The notes beneath the pieces were generated by a model that searched no databases, was not told where the DNA came from, and saw nothing but the letters and a program-made list of their open reading frames with translations. A program made the translations under genes and the position numbers. From assembly GCA_964632395.1 (NCBI GenBank), contig CAZWES010000001.1, positions 61,855-125,854 of the forward strand: 64,000 bases of DNA. Direction: 5' to 3'. The first letter of the stretch is position 1. Every line of letters begins with the position of its first letter. Below are positions 7,548 through 14,896 of this stretch, piece after piece. This DNA comes from CAZWES01 sp964632395 (GTDB taxonomy: Bacteria > Patescibacteriota > Gracilibacteria > Peribacterales > Peribacteraceae).

Positions 7548-8693
7548 ATGCATAGAATTCTTGTAGGACTCTCGGTTTTTCTTGTGCCACTCATCTTGTT
7601 TGCGTGCGTACAGCTAGGTCAGGAAACTGAGGAAACTCCCGCAGTCATCGAGGAGCAACAGGAAGAAGCGGTTGAGCCGCCTCCACCTCCGCTTGAGGAG
7701 GAAGACCTCGTCACGCGCAACGTAACTTACACTGGGATTTTGGAGGAGGGTGGCGTGACGATTTATCAGGAGGGCAGCCACAGGCTGATGCTTTCGGATG
7801 GGAAGATGGTTCTGCTTGAGCCTGCGGAGGGCGAAGTAATACCACTCAGTTTATATGTCTCCAAGCTTGTCCGTGTGCAGGGCGATGTATCTCCAACCGT
7901 GGAGGCGGGCGGAACGATCATGGAGGTTAAAGAGATTCACTGGATCCGCCGTGAGGTTGATGAGGAAGGTGATGAGGAAGAAGTTCTGCGAGTTTTGTGC
8001 GGTGGTGATGAGGGTGCTGTGTGTCCGGAGGGGTTTGTTTGTGAGCTTGGTGAGGAGGAAGGGGTGTGTGTACGTAGCGCGGACGCTTCGACAGGCTCAG
8101 CAGAGTCCGTATCCGATTTTGAAGATGAAGTAACCGATGAGTCTGAGGAAGAAGAGGTTGTAGAGGACGAAGGATCGTCCGCGGAAGAGGAAGAACAAAC
8201 ATCCGAAGCATCAAGTGAAACAGATGAAGCCGCGGATGGTACTGATCAGGAGTCTGAAGATGAAGAGGAACAAAAGGAAGAACTCGCCCCCACAAACGGC
8301 CGCCACGCAAAATCACTCGAACTCATGATGGATGAGGACTATGCGGCTGAGCGCTGGACACAGGAATACTGCAGTGAGCATGTTGGCTTTTGTATTCCTG
8401 TTCACAAAAACTGGTACTACAAATCTTTTGGTGCGATGACATCCATCCTCTGGCATGTAGAAATGGGTGCTCAGCCTGTGGAGGTTATGGGCGATGGCCC
8501 GCTCCTCGTTGAACTCAAATCCGGCGATCTTGCGTCAATCGGCGTTACGGATGGAGAAGTAAAAACTGTTGGAAGCAAAGTGATCGGTTATCGTGCGTGG
8601 AGCGAGGGCAGGCACTTTGAGGTTACTGCACCTTCCGGAGTGGAGGAGGCGGTGCGGTTTGTGACTAGTGGGTTGAGGAGTTCGGAGGAATAA
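7548..8693 (+). CDS. Acidic lipoprotein
   Basis: The protein begins with a lipoprotein signal (hydrophobic core then LILFAC, lipidated Cys near residue 20), which fixes the ATG at 7548. After a Glu/Pro-rich linker comes a small beta-rich domain (about residues 55-120, resembling OB-type secreted domains). A Cys-containing segment follows (VLCGGDEGAVCPEGFVCELG) that could be disulfide-bonded. Next is a very acidic Glu/Ser/Asp linker of ~80 residues, and last a C-terminal globular domain (about 260-380) containing CSEHVGFCIPVHKNWYYKS. No function is recognised. The linker includes RSADASTGSAESV, encoded by a palindromic REP-like insertion at 8084-8119. The gene stands alone, divergent from the tRNA-Ala gene. 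Confidence 0.7.
   Translation: MHRILVGLSVFLVPLILFACVQLGQETEETPAVIEEQQEEAVEPPPPPLEEEDLVTRNVTYTGILEEGGVTIYQEGSHRLMLSDGKMVLLEPAEGEVIPLSLYVSKLVRVQGDVSPTVEAGGTIMEVKEIHWIRREVDEEGDEEEVLRVLCGGDEGAVCPEGFVCELGEEEGVCVRSADASTGSAESVSDFEDEVTDESEEEEVVEDEGSSAEEEEQTSEASSETDEAADGTDQESEDEEEQKEELAPTNGRHAKSLELMMDEDYAAERWTQEYCSEHVGFCIPVHKNWYYKSFGAMTSILWHVEMGAQPVEVMGDGPLLVELKSGDLASIGVTDGEVKTVGSKVIGYRAWSEGRHFEVTAPSGVEEAVRFVTSGLRSSEE
8084..8119. repeat. REP-like palindrome inside the lipoprotein gene
   Basis: The segment starts with CGTAGCGCGG, also found at the start of the elements in polX (12.3 kb) and gyrA (56.3 kb). It has outer arms CGGAC/GTCCG, inner arms GCT/AGC and a core TCGACAGGCTC. It is read in frame as RSADASTGSAESV within a low-complexity linker. 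Confidence 0.5.
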
Positions 8694-8713
8694 GAGCAAC
8701 TTTAGAGAGGGTT

Positions 8714-8741
8714 TTGCTGATTATTAATTCAGTGATACAAT
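8714..8741 (+). promoter_or_regulatory. Promoter of the gene at 8748
   Basis: TTGCTG (8714-8719), 16 bases, TACAAT (8736-8741). The predicted transcription start coincides with the GTG start codon at 8748, so the mRNA is probably leaderless. Confidence 0.5.
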
Positions 8742-8747
8742 TTTTGT

Positions 8748-9029
8748 GTGATCAGCACGAAGCCAGAACCGGAGTTTATAGAAAAATATATGTCATTGGC
8801 AGGTTTGCCGGGAATCGATGTAAATCGTGATAAGTGGAGGGTGGCATTGGTACAGTTGTGGTCCAATAGCAGTATGGGGCAATGGCCTGATTTAAGGGAT
8901 GGCGAGGATTTGAACCCTGATGAGCGATTACGAGTACAACAAGCAGCGGTTCAACAGTTGTTGAGGGTGATGAAAGCGACGACAGATGGTATATCACATA
9001 TGAGAGAAATTTCAGCGTCTGCTGCATAA
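8748..9029 (+). CDS. Small hypothetical protein
   Basis: This 93-residue protein matches no known family. It is soluble and mostly helical, with a Trp-containing middle (WRVALVQLWSNSSMGQWPDL) and no signal peptide, cysteines or metal motif. A promoter 7 bases upstream of the GTG supports it being a real gene, probably translated from a leaderless message. It converges on obgE with a 14-base gap. Confidence 0.5.
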   Translation: MISTKPEPEFIEKYMSLAGLPGIDVNRDKWRVALVQLWSNSSMGQWPDLRDGEDLNPDERLRVQQAAVQQLLRVMKATTDGISHMREISASAA

Positions 9030-9043
9030 TAATGCCTGTGAGA

Positions 9044-10297
9044 TCACATCCAGCACCTACTAACATCAACCTCCCCAACCATCACAACAGATCCATCTGA
9101 TGCTCCGTTTTTTTCCAACGCATCCTTCAATCCTATCCTCTTAATAATGTCACGAAACCGATGAATTGCACTCGCATTACTCCAATCCGTCATCTTTGCA
9201 ATCTGTTCAATTCTTTTTCCGCGTATTGTAAAAGTGCCGTCCGGATCCTCCTTGATCGTAAAGTCATCTGTTCGGACAGATTCAAGATGCGGTCGGAGAA
9301 CCGGAATAACTTCTTCGCGTTCTTCTTCTCTTTTTTTGCGTTCTTCCAAAACAACCGGGAGGAGTTTTTTGATGAATTCATCAACTCCTTTTCTTGTTGC
9401 AGCGGAGATTTCGGCAAAGATCTCAACTGAAACTTCAGGGACATTTTCCACAAGATCAATTTTGTTCAAAGCTACGAGCTCACGTTTTTTGGAAAGGGTT
9501 GGGGAGAAGGCCTCCAGTTCTTTTCGAATTGTCTGGTAATCCTCATCCAAGTTTTCACGGCTCACATCAAGCATGTGTACGAGCACGCCACAGCGCTCAA
9601 TATGTCTGAGGAATTGATCACCGAGACCTTTTCCTTCGCTCGCCCCCTCGATGAGTCCCGGAACATCACATACAACAAAGCCTCGGTCATGGACTTTAAC
9701 TACTCCGAGGTTTGGTATCAAAGTCGTGAAGGGATAATCCGCAATCTTTGGTTTTGCAGCAGAGATCACAGAAATCAAAGTTGACTTTCCAACGCTTGGC
9801 AAGCCGATGATTCCGACATCTGCAACAAGCTTCAACTCAAGCTTCAACTGTTTTTCTTCTCCGGGTTCTCCCATTTCTGCAAAATCCGGTGCTTGCCGTA
9901 CCGATGATGCAAAGTGTGCGTTGCCGTATCCGCCACGTCCTCCTTTTGCAACGATCACCTCATCACCATCTTTGATGAGGTCGGCGACAACTTCATCAGT
10001 TCCCGCTTTTGTTATCACGGTACCGGGTGGTACTGTGAGAATCGTGTCTTCCCCACCTCTTCCGCGCTTATTAGATTTACCTCCTTTTATGCCATCCTCC
10101 GCTGCAAAGTTTTTGCGTTCCGCAAAGTGAGAAAGAGTATCCACATCCTTCGCAGCGCGGAAGATGATATTTCCACCATTCCCGCCATCACCACCCCACG
10201 GGCCACCGCGCGGTACGTATTTCTCCTTTCGCCAGGAAACGAGTCCGTCTCCGCCTTTTCCTCCCTGCACGGTGATGGTGGCTTCATCAAGAAACAT
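9044..10297 (-). CDS. obgE: GTPase ObgE/CgtA
   Basis: Obg is a ribosome-associated GTPase acting in late 50S assembly and stress signalling. The 417-residue protein has the glycine-rich Obg domain (1-158, with GGKGGDGLVSWRKEKYVPRG). The G domain shows GLPSVGKST (G1, near 166), DVPGLIEGAS (G3) and NKIDL (G4). A short OCT domain is present at the C-terminus (VRTDDFTIKEDPDGTFTIRGKRIEQ onward). Length is normal. TACCAT at 10304-10309 lies 6 bases before the ATG, so the message may be leaderless. The gene is likely monocistronic, or precedes nothing more than the convergent small gene on its left. Confidence 0.97.
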   Translation of the reverse strand: MFLDEATITVQGGKGGDGLVSWRKEKYVPRGGPWGGDGGNGGNIIFRAAKDVDTLSHFAERKNFAAEDGIKGGKSNKRGRGGEDTILTVPPGTVITKAGTDEVVADLIKDGDEVIVAKGGRGGYGNAHFASSVRQAPDFAEMGEPGEEKQLKLELKLVADVGIIGLPSVGKSTLISVISAAKPKIADYPFTTLIPNLGVVKVHDRGFVVCDVPGLIEGASEGKGLGDQFLRHIERCGVLVHMLDVSRENLDEDYQTIRKELEAFSPTLSKKRELVALNKIDLVENVPEVSVEIFAEISAATRKGVDEFIKKLLPVVLEERKKREEEREEVIPVLRPHLESVRTDDFTIKEDPDGTFTIRGKRIEQIAKMTDWSNASAIHRFRDIIKRIGLKDALEKNGASDGSVVMVGEVDVSRCWM

Positions 10298-10318
10298 GCG
10301 TAAATGGTAGCAGGTTGT

Positions 10319-10576
10319 TTATTTTTTGACCCACAATCTTTTTATAAAAGGCAGGGATTGCATTGATAATACATATCCAATCGTCGGGACGAATGCGTTC
10401 AGGAAGGGGTGAGGGAGCTGAGTGGATATCAAAAAAATTGAAGCAATTACATATGTCATCAATGCGATTATGAATACACGCATTTTGCTGATTTCCCAGG
10501 CTTTATCTGACTCTACTCGGCTGTTGCGTTGCTCGATGATATCGAGGCGCTTGGAGAAGTCATTGTTGTTACTCAT
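10319..10576 (-). CDS. Small two-helix membrane protein
   Basis: The frame stays open upstream through the tRNA-Leu gene, but that part is not protein-coding; the credible start is the ATG at 10576. The 85-residue product has a charged N-terminus (KRLDIIEQRNSRVESDKAW), two hydrophobic helices (about 33-52 and 58-74) and a basic tail (FIKRLWVKK). No family is recognised. It lies 21 bases upstream of obgE on the same strand, so co-transcription is possible. Confidence 0.5.
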   Translation of the reverse strand: MSNNNDFSKRLDIIEQRNSRVESDKAWEISKMRVFIIALMTYVIASIFLISTQLPHPFLNAFVPTIGYVLSMQSLPFIKRLWVKK

Positions 10577-10611
10577 GGAACGATAATAAAAGAAAACTGG
10601 CTTGCCAGCCA

Positions 10612-10720
10612 TCCTTCGCGCTTGATGGCCTGCCATCCGTAGCGCAGCGATTTTGTGGAAGAAAAAACTTCCACAACGCTCAAGCGCTACGGACGGCATC
10701 CTCCGCTGCGCGAAGGATGG
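10612..10720. repeat. Long imperfect inverted repeat abutting tRNA-Leu
   Basis: Outer arms CCATCCTTCGCGC and GCGCGAAGGATGG are exact complements. Inner arms include GCCATCCGTAGCGC/GCGCTACGGACGGC and GTGGAAG/CTTCCAC around a run of A. The element ends in the 3' CCA region of tRNA-Leu. It could be a MITE-like insertion or a strong terminator-like structure for the minus-strand tRNA. Confidence 0.65.
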
Positions 10721-10804
10721 TGCCGAGGGAGGGAATCGAACCCTCACTCCCTTGCGGGAACACGATTTTGAGTCGTGCGCGTCTGCCAATTCCGCCACCT
10801 CGGC
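10718..10804 (-). tRNA. tRNA-Leu(CAA)
   Basis: On the minus strand, acceptor GCCGAGG pairs with CCTCGGC followed by ACCA. The anticodon loop is CTCAAAA (anticodon CAA, reading UUG), with a long class II variable arm (TTCCCGCAAGGGAGT) and a T-loop GTTCGATTC. CCA is encoded. Confidence 0.95.
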
Positions 10805-10830
10805 AACGCATTACATTCTATCACTTTCTT

Positions 10831-11073
10831 CTATTGGTGATCACTGATTTTAAACACAGTCAGAACGTCTCCGTTCTTGCGCGCGAATGCCCTGTATTTT
10901 TTAGTTATGCGAAATTGCCAAACCTGATCGGAGTGGGGATTGCGCTTTTTAAGGTCTACACCTCTGTTGTCGCCTTTTTTGAGTTTATGAAGTGCTTTCA
11001 GAAAGTGTTTAACAAGCCGATGCCGTTTCAAGTATGAATCGGCACGGCGAGAGACGAGGATATGTCGTATCAT
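10831..11073 (-). CDS. RelE/ParE-family toxin
   Basis: The 80-residue basic protein has the RelE-type layout: an N-terminal strand, a helix pair (SYLKRHRLVKHFLKALHKL), then beta strands with VWQFRITKKYRAFARKNGDVLTVFKISDHQ. RelE toxins cleave mRNA in the ribosome or inhibit gyrase (ParE). Catalytic residues vary too much here to choose between these. Its start overlaps the antitoxin stop by 4 bases (ATGA), typical of a translationally coupled toxin-antitoxin pair. The gene is complete and appears intact. Confidence 0.75.
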   Translation of the reverse strand: MIRHILVSRRADSYLKRHRLVKHFLKALHKLKKGDNRGVDLKKRNPHSDQVWQFRITKKYRAFARKNGDVLTVFKISDHQ

Positions 11074-11375
11074 TTGTATTCGATGAGTAGGCCCTTTCGT
11101 TCATCATCCAGCATTGCGTCATAATCATCACCCATTTCTTTGGCAAAATTAGAATCTTCTCCCTCTGAAAGAAGGATCTTTTCCAGTTTTTTCCCAGTGA
11201 GATTGTCGGGTGTATCTTTGCTGTGATCCAGTGCAAATTCGATGCGCCCTGTGCGTACGAAATGCATGAGGTATGCTCGCAATATACTACTCAGGGAGAA
11301 TCCTAGCTGTCGCGCCAGTCTGTCTGCCAGCATTTTAAATTTGTCATCCAGTTTAATGTTTACCTGTGTAGTCAT
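11070..11375 (-). CDS. RelB/DinJ-like ribbon-helix-helix antitoxin
   Basis: The N-terminal ~45 residues fit a ribbon-helix-helix DNA-binding fold. There is a strand (TTQVNIKLDD) followed by two helices (KFKMLADRLARQLG and SLSSILRAYLMHFVRT), as in RelB/DinJ antitoxins. The acidic C-terminal half (DDYDAMLDDERKGLLIEYK) would wrap and neutralise the toxin. It is encoded just before the toxin with a 4-base overlap. Upstream are three CTATAC/GTATAG half-sites around a good promoter, which implies autorepression by the antitoxin or the complex. Confidence 0.8.
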   Translation of the reverse strand: MTTQVNIKLDDKFKMLADRLARQLGFSLSSILRAYLMHFVRTGRIEFALDHSKDTPDNLTGKKLEKILLSEGEDSNFAKEMGDDYDAMLDDERKGLLIEYK

Positions 11376-11395
11376 GATAGTTGGGGTAGCGAATT

Positions 11396-11431
11396 CTATA
11401 CATAGTATAGCTTTTTCTATACACGTTGCAA
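11396..11431 (-). promoter_or_regulatory. Toxin-antitoxin promoter and operator array
   Basis: Minus-strand -35 TTGCAA (11426-11431), 16 bases, -10 TATACT (11404-11409). Three alternating half-sites CTATAC (11396-11401), GTATAG (11405-11410) and CTATAC (11417-11422) form palindromes over the -10 box. This is typical for ribbon-helix-helix autorepression. Confidence 0.65.
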
Positions 11432-11440
11432 GTACTATTT

Positions 11441-13186
11441 CTATGCAGTTTTTCGTGCAGAAAGCACCTTTTTGAGCTCCATCGCATTCACCGCATCCGA
11501 TTTATCCAACCACCCCCTCTTTGCCACACTTACTCCAAGATCAAGGAAAGAAAACTCTTTCACCGCATGTGCATCAGAAGCTATGAGGAATTTGCATCCT
11601 GCATCTTTAGCTTTGCGTACCATACTTGCAGGCAAATCCATTCTCGTCGGCTGTCCATTTATCTCGAGCCACGTTCCGCTTTCCGCAGCTTTTTTGTAGA
11701 GGAGTTCCTCATTCAGATCGTATGACTTGCGTGAGCCTATCATTCTGCCCGTTGGATGTGCGATTGCATGAACGAGTGGATGCTCGATTGCAGCTATCAG
11801 TCGTTCAGTGTTATCCGAGCTGAAGCCCGAGTGGATCGCGGCAATCACAATGTCAAAAAGTTTTAGGATGTCATCGGAGTAATCAAGGCTGCCATCAGCT
11901 TTAATATCAACTTCCGTCCCACAAAGAATCTTCACTTTCACTTTCTTCTGAACCTCTTCGATTTCCTTTTTCTTTTTTAAGACATCCGCTTTTGTTTTTG
12001 GGCCACCTGCCACAGAAAGTCCCGGAGAATGATCGCTGATGCAGATGTATTCGAGACCGAGTTTATCCGCAGCTTTAGCCATTTCTTCAATCGTTGCGTG
12101 GCCGTCTGACCATGTGGAGTGGACATGCAAATCTCCGCGGATATCATCAAGCTTTATTAAATCCGGAAGCTTGTGATTTAGCGCTGCATCAATTTCTCCG
12201 CTTGATTGTCTGAGTTCCGGTGGAATCAGGTCCATTCCGAGGGATTTGTAGACTTCAGCTTCGGTTTTTCCGGCGATTTGTTTTTTATCGTGAACCGCGC
12301 GGGTAACCGAACCCGCGCTACGCGTTTCAAAAACACCATACTCACTTACTTTCAATCCCTTCTCCTTCGCATACGACCTCATTTCAATATTATGCTGTTT
12401 GCTGCCTGTAAAGTACTGCAAAGATGCGCCCCAGTGATCTTCCTCAATCATGCGGAAATCAACCTGCAAACCCGATTCAAGTCGGACTGAAATTTTCGTG
12501 TCACCTTTTCCAATAACTTCAGAAACTTCCGGCAACTCCGTCACAAAGTCTGCAAACTTTGATCTGTTTTTTGCGATGACCAGAATATCCACATCACCAA
12601 TTGAATCCTCGCGCCTGCGGAAGGATCCTGCCACCTCCATCTTTTTAATCTCCTTGCATTTTTTGAGCTCTTTCAAAAGATCTTCAACAATCGGTATTGA
12701 TAACCCAAGTAGTGTCCGCCCCTGGATTTTTTCCATGATCTTTAAGCCCTCTTCAAACTTTTCCACAGTCTTCTTCCCAAACCCTGGCAACTTCTCAATC
12801 TTTCCGCTTTTGATGGCCTTCTTCAAACTTGGGATATCTTTTACCTTCAATTCTTTGAAGAGAACTGCTGCCTTTTTGGGTCCGAGAAATGGGACTTTAA
12901 GAACATCAAGAATTGATTCCGGGATTTTCTTTGTGAGTTTTACGTAATCCTCAACCTTTCCGTTTTCAACGAGTTCCCGGGCACGATCCTCAATCCCTTT
13001 TCCAATTCCATGCAGTGTGTGGAGCTTCCCCTCATGTATCAGGGTAAGAATATCTCCCTCGTGATCGCGCAGCGTTTCCGCAGCCCTGCGGTATGCGATT
13101 ATCGGGAACGAGTCTTCCTCATTTCCCTGGATCTCCAGGAGGTTTGCAAAATTCTCGAAGAATTGGGCGAGGTCGGAGGAGTGCAT
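11441..13186 (-). CDS. polX: Family X DNA polymerase with PHP domain (PolX)
   Basis: PolX fills short gaps in base-excision and end-joining repair; its PHP domain gives metal-dependent 3'-5' exonuclease or AP-endonuclease activity. The 581-residue protein begins with the helix-hairpin-helix 8-kDa domain (LHTLHGIGKGIEDRARELVENG). The polymerase palm follows with catalytic GDVDILV near residue 200, then the C-terminal PHP domain with DLHVHSTWSDG (near 350), HSGFSS and IASDAHAVKEF. Length is as expected for bacterial PolX. A TATAAT at 13193-13198 puts the transcription start on the ATG. A REP-like element adds TRSAGSVTRAV near residue 290. Confidence 0.95.
   Translation of the reverse strand: MHSSDLAQFFENFANLLEIQGNEEDSFPIIAYRRAAETLRDHEGDILTLIHEGKLHTLHGIGKGIEDRARELVENGKVEDYVKLTKKIPESILDVLKVPFLGPKKAAVLFKELKVKDIPSLKKAIKSGKIEKLPGFGKKTVEKFEEGLKIMEKIQGRTLLGLSIPIVEDLLKELKKCKEIKKMEVAGSFRRREDSIGDVDILVIAKNRSKFADFVTELPEVSEVIGKGDTKISVRLESGLQVDFRMIEEDHWGASLQYFTGSKQHNIEMRSYAKEKGLKVSEYGVFETRSAGSVTRAVHDKKQIAGKTEAEVYKSLGMDLIPPELRQSSGEIDAALNHKLPDLIKLDDIRGDLHVHSTWSDGHATIEEMAKAADKLGLEYICISDHSPGLSVAGGPKTKADVLKKKKEIEEVQKKVKVKILCGTEVDIKADGSLDYSDDILKLFDIVIAAIHSGFSSDNTERLIAAIEHPLVHAIAHPTGRMIGSRKSYDLNEELLYKKAAESGTWLEINGQPTRMDLPASMVRKAKDAGCKFLIASDAHAVKEFSFLDLGVSVAKRGWLDKSDAVNAMELKKVLSARKTA
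12293..12324. repeat. REP-like palindrome inside polX
   Basis: The element resembles AACCGCGCGGGTACCGAACC... at 56282-56310 in gyrA but with one extra base in the centre. GC-rich complementary arms (GCGCGGGT/ACCCGCGC) flank a short loop. It is translated in frame as RSAGSVTRAV. Confidence 0.7.
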
Positions 13187-13241
13187 GGTGTAATTATATC
13201 GTGGTGAGAGGATTCTGATACAGCAAATAACATTTAAACAC

Positions 13242-13271
13242 TTGCATATATGTTTATATGTCTGCTAAACT
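13242..13271 (+). promoter_or_regulatory. Promoter of the ArsR-like gene
   Basis: TTGCAT (13242-13247), 18 bases, TAAACT (13266-13271), with the ATG at 13281. The spacer contains a dyad of ATATATG and TATATGT, a possible operator for autoregulation. Confidence 0.45.
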
Positions 13272-13280
13272 GTTTCAGGA

Positions 13281-13556
13281 ATGCCCTCAGAAAAGATTTA
13301 CAGGCAGGCCTCGGAACTGAAGGCGCTTGGGAGCGTAAGGCGGCTGGAAATTCTCTCATTCCTAAAAAAGAAAAAATCTGCCGTGGTGGGGGATATTGCA
13401 GAGGCAATTAGAATTTCGCAGGAATCCGCATCACAGCACCTCAGAATTTTGCGGCTTGTGGGGATCGTAACCTCAGTTCGGAGAGGAAAGAATGTTTCTT
13501 ATCGCATCAGGATGGGGATTGCGGAGCCGGCGAGGGGGGTTGTAAGGGATTTGTGA
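13281..13556 (+). CDS. ArsR-family transcriptional regulator
   Basis: The 91-residue protein is a winged helix-turn-helix of ArsR type. It has LKALGSVRRLEILSFLKKKK (helix 1-2), VVGDIAEAIRISQESASQHLRILRLVGIV (recognition helix with SQHLRILR) and a wing VTSVRRGKNVSYRI. The usual metal-binding cysteines (CVC in helix alpha3) are absent, so metal sensing is unlikely. The ATG at 13281 follows a close promoter with an A/T-rich dyad. It is divergent from polX. Its target may be itself or a neighbour; no other regulated gene is evident. Confidence 0.85.
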   Translation: MPSEKIYRQASELKALGSVRRLEILSFLKKKKSAVVGDIAEAIRISQESASQHLRILRLVGIVTSVRRGKNVSYRIRMGIAEPARGVVRDL

Positions 13557-13602
13557 TTTGAGTTGAGCTGCAGTTTGTTTTTGTGCGCACGGAGGTTTTC
13601 AT

Positions 13603-13714
13603 GTTTTAATACGTTGAAACCAAGCAGCAGTTCTACATTTGATGACTTGTGAGTAGCGTCGGTCGATTGTGTTCGTACACACACGTTTGTATTGTTGTTT
13701 TAAAACGTTAAAAC
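13603..13714. repeat. Two GTTTTAA..TTAAAAC palindromes (left edge of module 2)
   Basis: Palindromes at 13603-13620 (GTTTTAATACGTTGAAAC) and 13697-13714 (GTTTTAAAACGTTAAAAC). They belong to the family found at 15.86, 23.3, 23.6, 25.0 and 26.0 kb, but the 76 bases between them differ from the other copies. The 360-base stretch before the next gene otherwise holds only the terminator-like repeat at 13697-13783. Confidence 0.75.
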
Positions 13715-13783
13715 AAACACGCCTGCGTACAAAATGCAAAAAAGCCCCGATTCCGTGGTCTGCTATTCGAGGTGGAAAGCAGA
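13697..13783. repeat. Direct repeat, left copy (truncated his terminator plus palindrome)
   Basis: About 87 bases matching 15861-15946 with few mismatches: palindrome, CGCCTGCGTACAAAAT, then GCCCCGATTCCGTGGTCTGC and GAGGTGGAAAGCAGA. It lacks the closing stem half (GGAATCGGGGC) present in the right copy. It flanks module 2 on the left. Confidence 0.85.
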
Positions 13784-13916
13784 AAAGCGAGACCAATCAT
13801 GCCAAATTTGTTCTACTATTGGTTTGTTTCGATGTTTTTACATGGCAGGCTTGCATTGGACAAAGTTGAAATCGTGCATCAAACTATTAGCCGAATTAAC
13901 CTTAACCAGCTCGAAA

Positions 13917-14891
13917 GTGCCAAAAGAGATCTTTCTTAAATTGGGCAGTGTCAAATATTCAGGAAAGTCCATAGGCGATGATATACGGGTTGAAATCGAA
14001 ACAATGGGAGAACGCGTTGTAGTTGATAAGCAAATTAAAAGAGGAACGACAAAACGGATTAATAAAGACATTGTAAGATTTACCGTTGATCAAAATTCAC
14101 TCACTCTGCCAATTACAGTCAGAATAATTGAGAAAGATATTGTGTTCAATGATGTCGGAGCCAAAAAAGTGAAGATAAAGGTGGATTTGTCGAATCAAGG
14201 GTCACAAAAAAGCACTCATCGAGTGGAAGTATTTGAAAAACGCTGGAAGTATAAAAAACCAAAAGCTTTGTTTGATGTCACTTTTGAAGTGTTGGCTTCA
14301 GATATATTTCGATACATCGAAGAAATGGATGAAGGATTTTTGTTGGTAAAAAACGAAGCTGATAAGAAGAAGTCTTTGCCAGCGTTTCTTAAAGTCAAAT
14401 ACAATCGACGTGAAAATGAGCGTGAATATTTTACCCTTCTCGAAGGGGTTTTGCAGGGGAAGACATTTTCCGTAAAAGCGAAGAGTGGTGGAAGCTCTCG
14501 TCTTATTGAGGGAAATCCTTACACCGGGCCGGTTCATATGACTTATTCAAAGTCTGCAAAGAAATTAACTGTTAAGGGCAGAAAATATAAAATCATTGAG
14601 GATCCGGCAAATTCTTGGAGAAAAGGTGTCTATGATGTTGAAATCCCTGATCATCCACACATGATGCCAGAGGATTATTTGAACAAATCTTCGAAAGCAA
14701 AAGTTTGGTTTCATATAGGTCATGATCATAGGGATGAAGTGGCGAAGGAGAGGTACTTGCATACTGGTACGATGACTGCAGGATGTATGACGATGATTGA
14801 GTTGGAAAAATGGGATGAGATTTATAAAATTCTTATCAAAGCGCGGAAGGGCGATTCGATGAGTGTTGGTACTGTTGAGATCATAGATTGA
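13917..14891 (+). CDS. L,D-transpeptidase-like protein (copy 2)
   Basis: This is a full-length, diverged copy of the gene at 6323-7300. Shared blocks include KYSGKSIGDDIR near the N-terminus, GNPYTGPV, YDVEIPDHPH and KAKVWFHIGHDH. The putative active site LHTGTMTAGCMTM lies near the C-terminus, with His and Gly-Cys conserved. The chosen GTG (13917) gives VPKEIF, matching MIKNIF of the copy at 7300; an in-frame ATG at 13842 is an alternative, and the open frame before it overlaps the direct repeat. Function is inferred as peptidoglycan-related. It is followed directly by its partner gene and is bounded by direct repeats, which suggests it arrived or moved as a unit. Confidence 0.65.
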   Translation: MPKEIFLKLGSVKYSGKSIGDDIRVEIETMGERVVVDKQIKRGTTKRINKDIVRFTVDQNSLTLPITVRIIEKDIVFNDVGAKKVKIKVDLSNQGSQKSTHRVEVFEKRWKYKKPKALFDVTFEVLASDIFRYIEEMDEGFLLVKNEADKKKSLPAFLKVKYNRRENEREYFTLLEGVLQGKTFSVKAKSGGSSRLIEGNPYTGPVHMTYSKSAKKLTVKGRKYKIIEDPANSWRKGVYDVEIPDHPHMMPEDYLNKSSKAKVWFHIGHDHRDEVAKERYLHTGTMTAGCMTMIELEKWDEIYKILIKARKGDSMSVGTVEIID

Positions 14892-14896
14892 TAATC

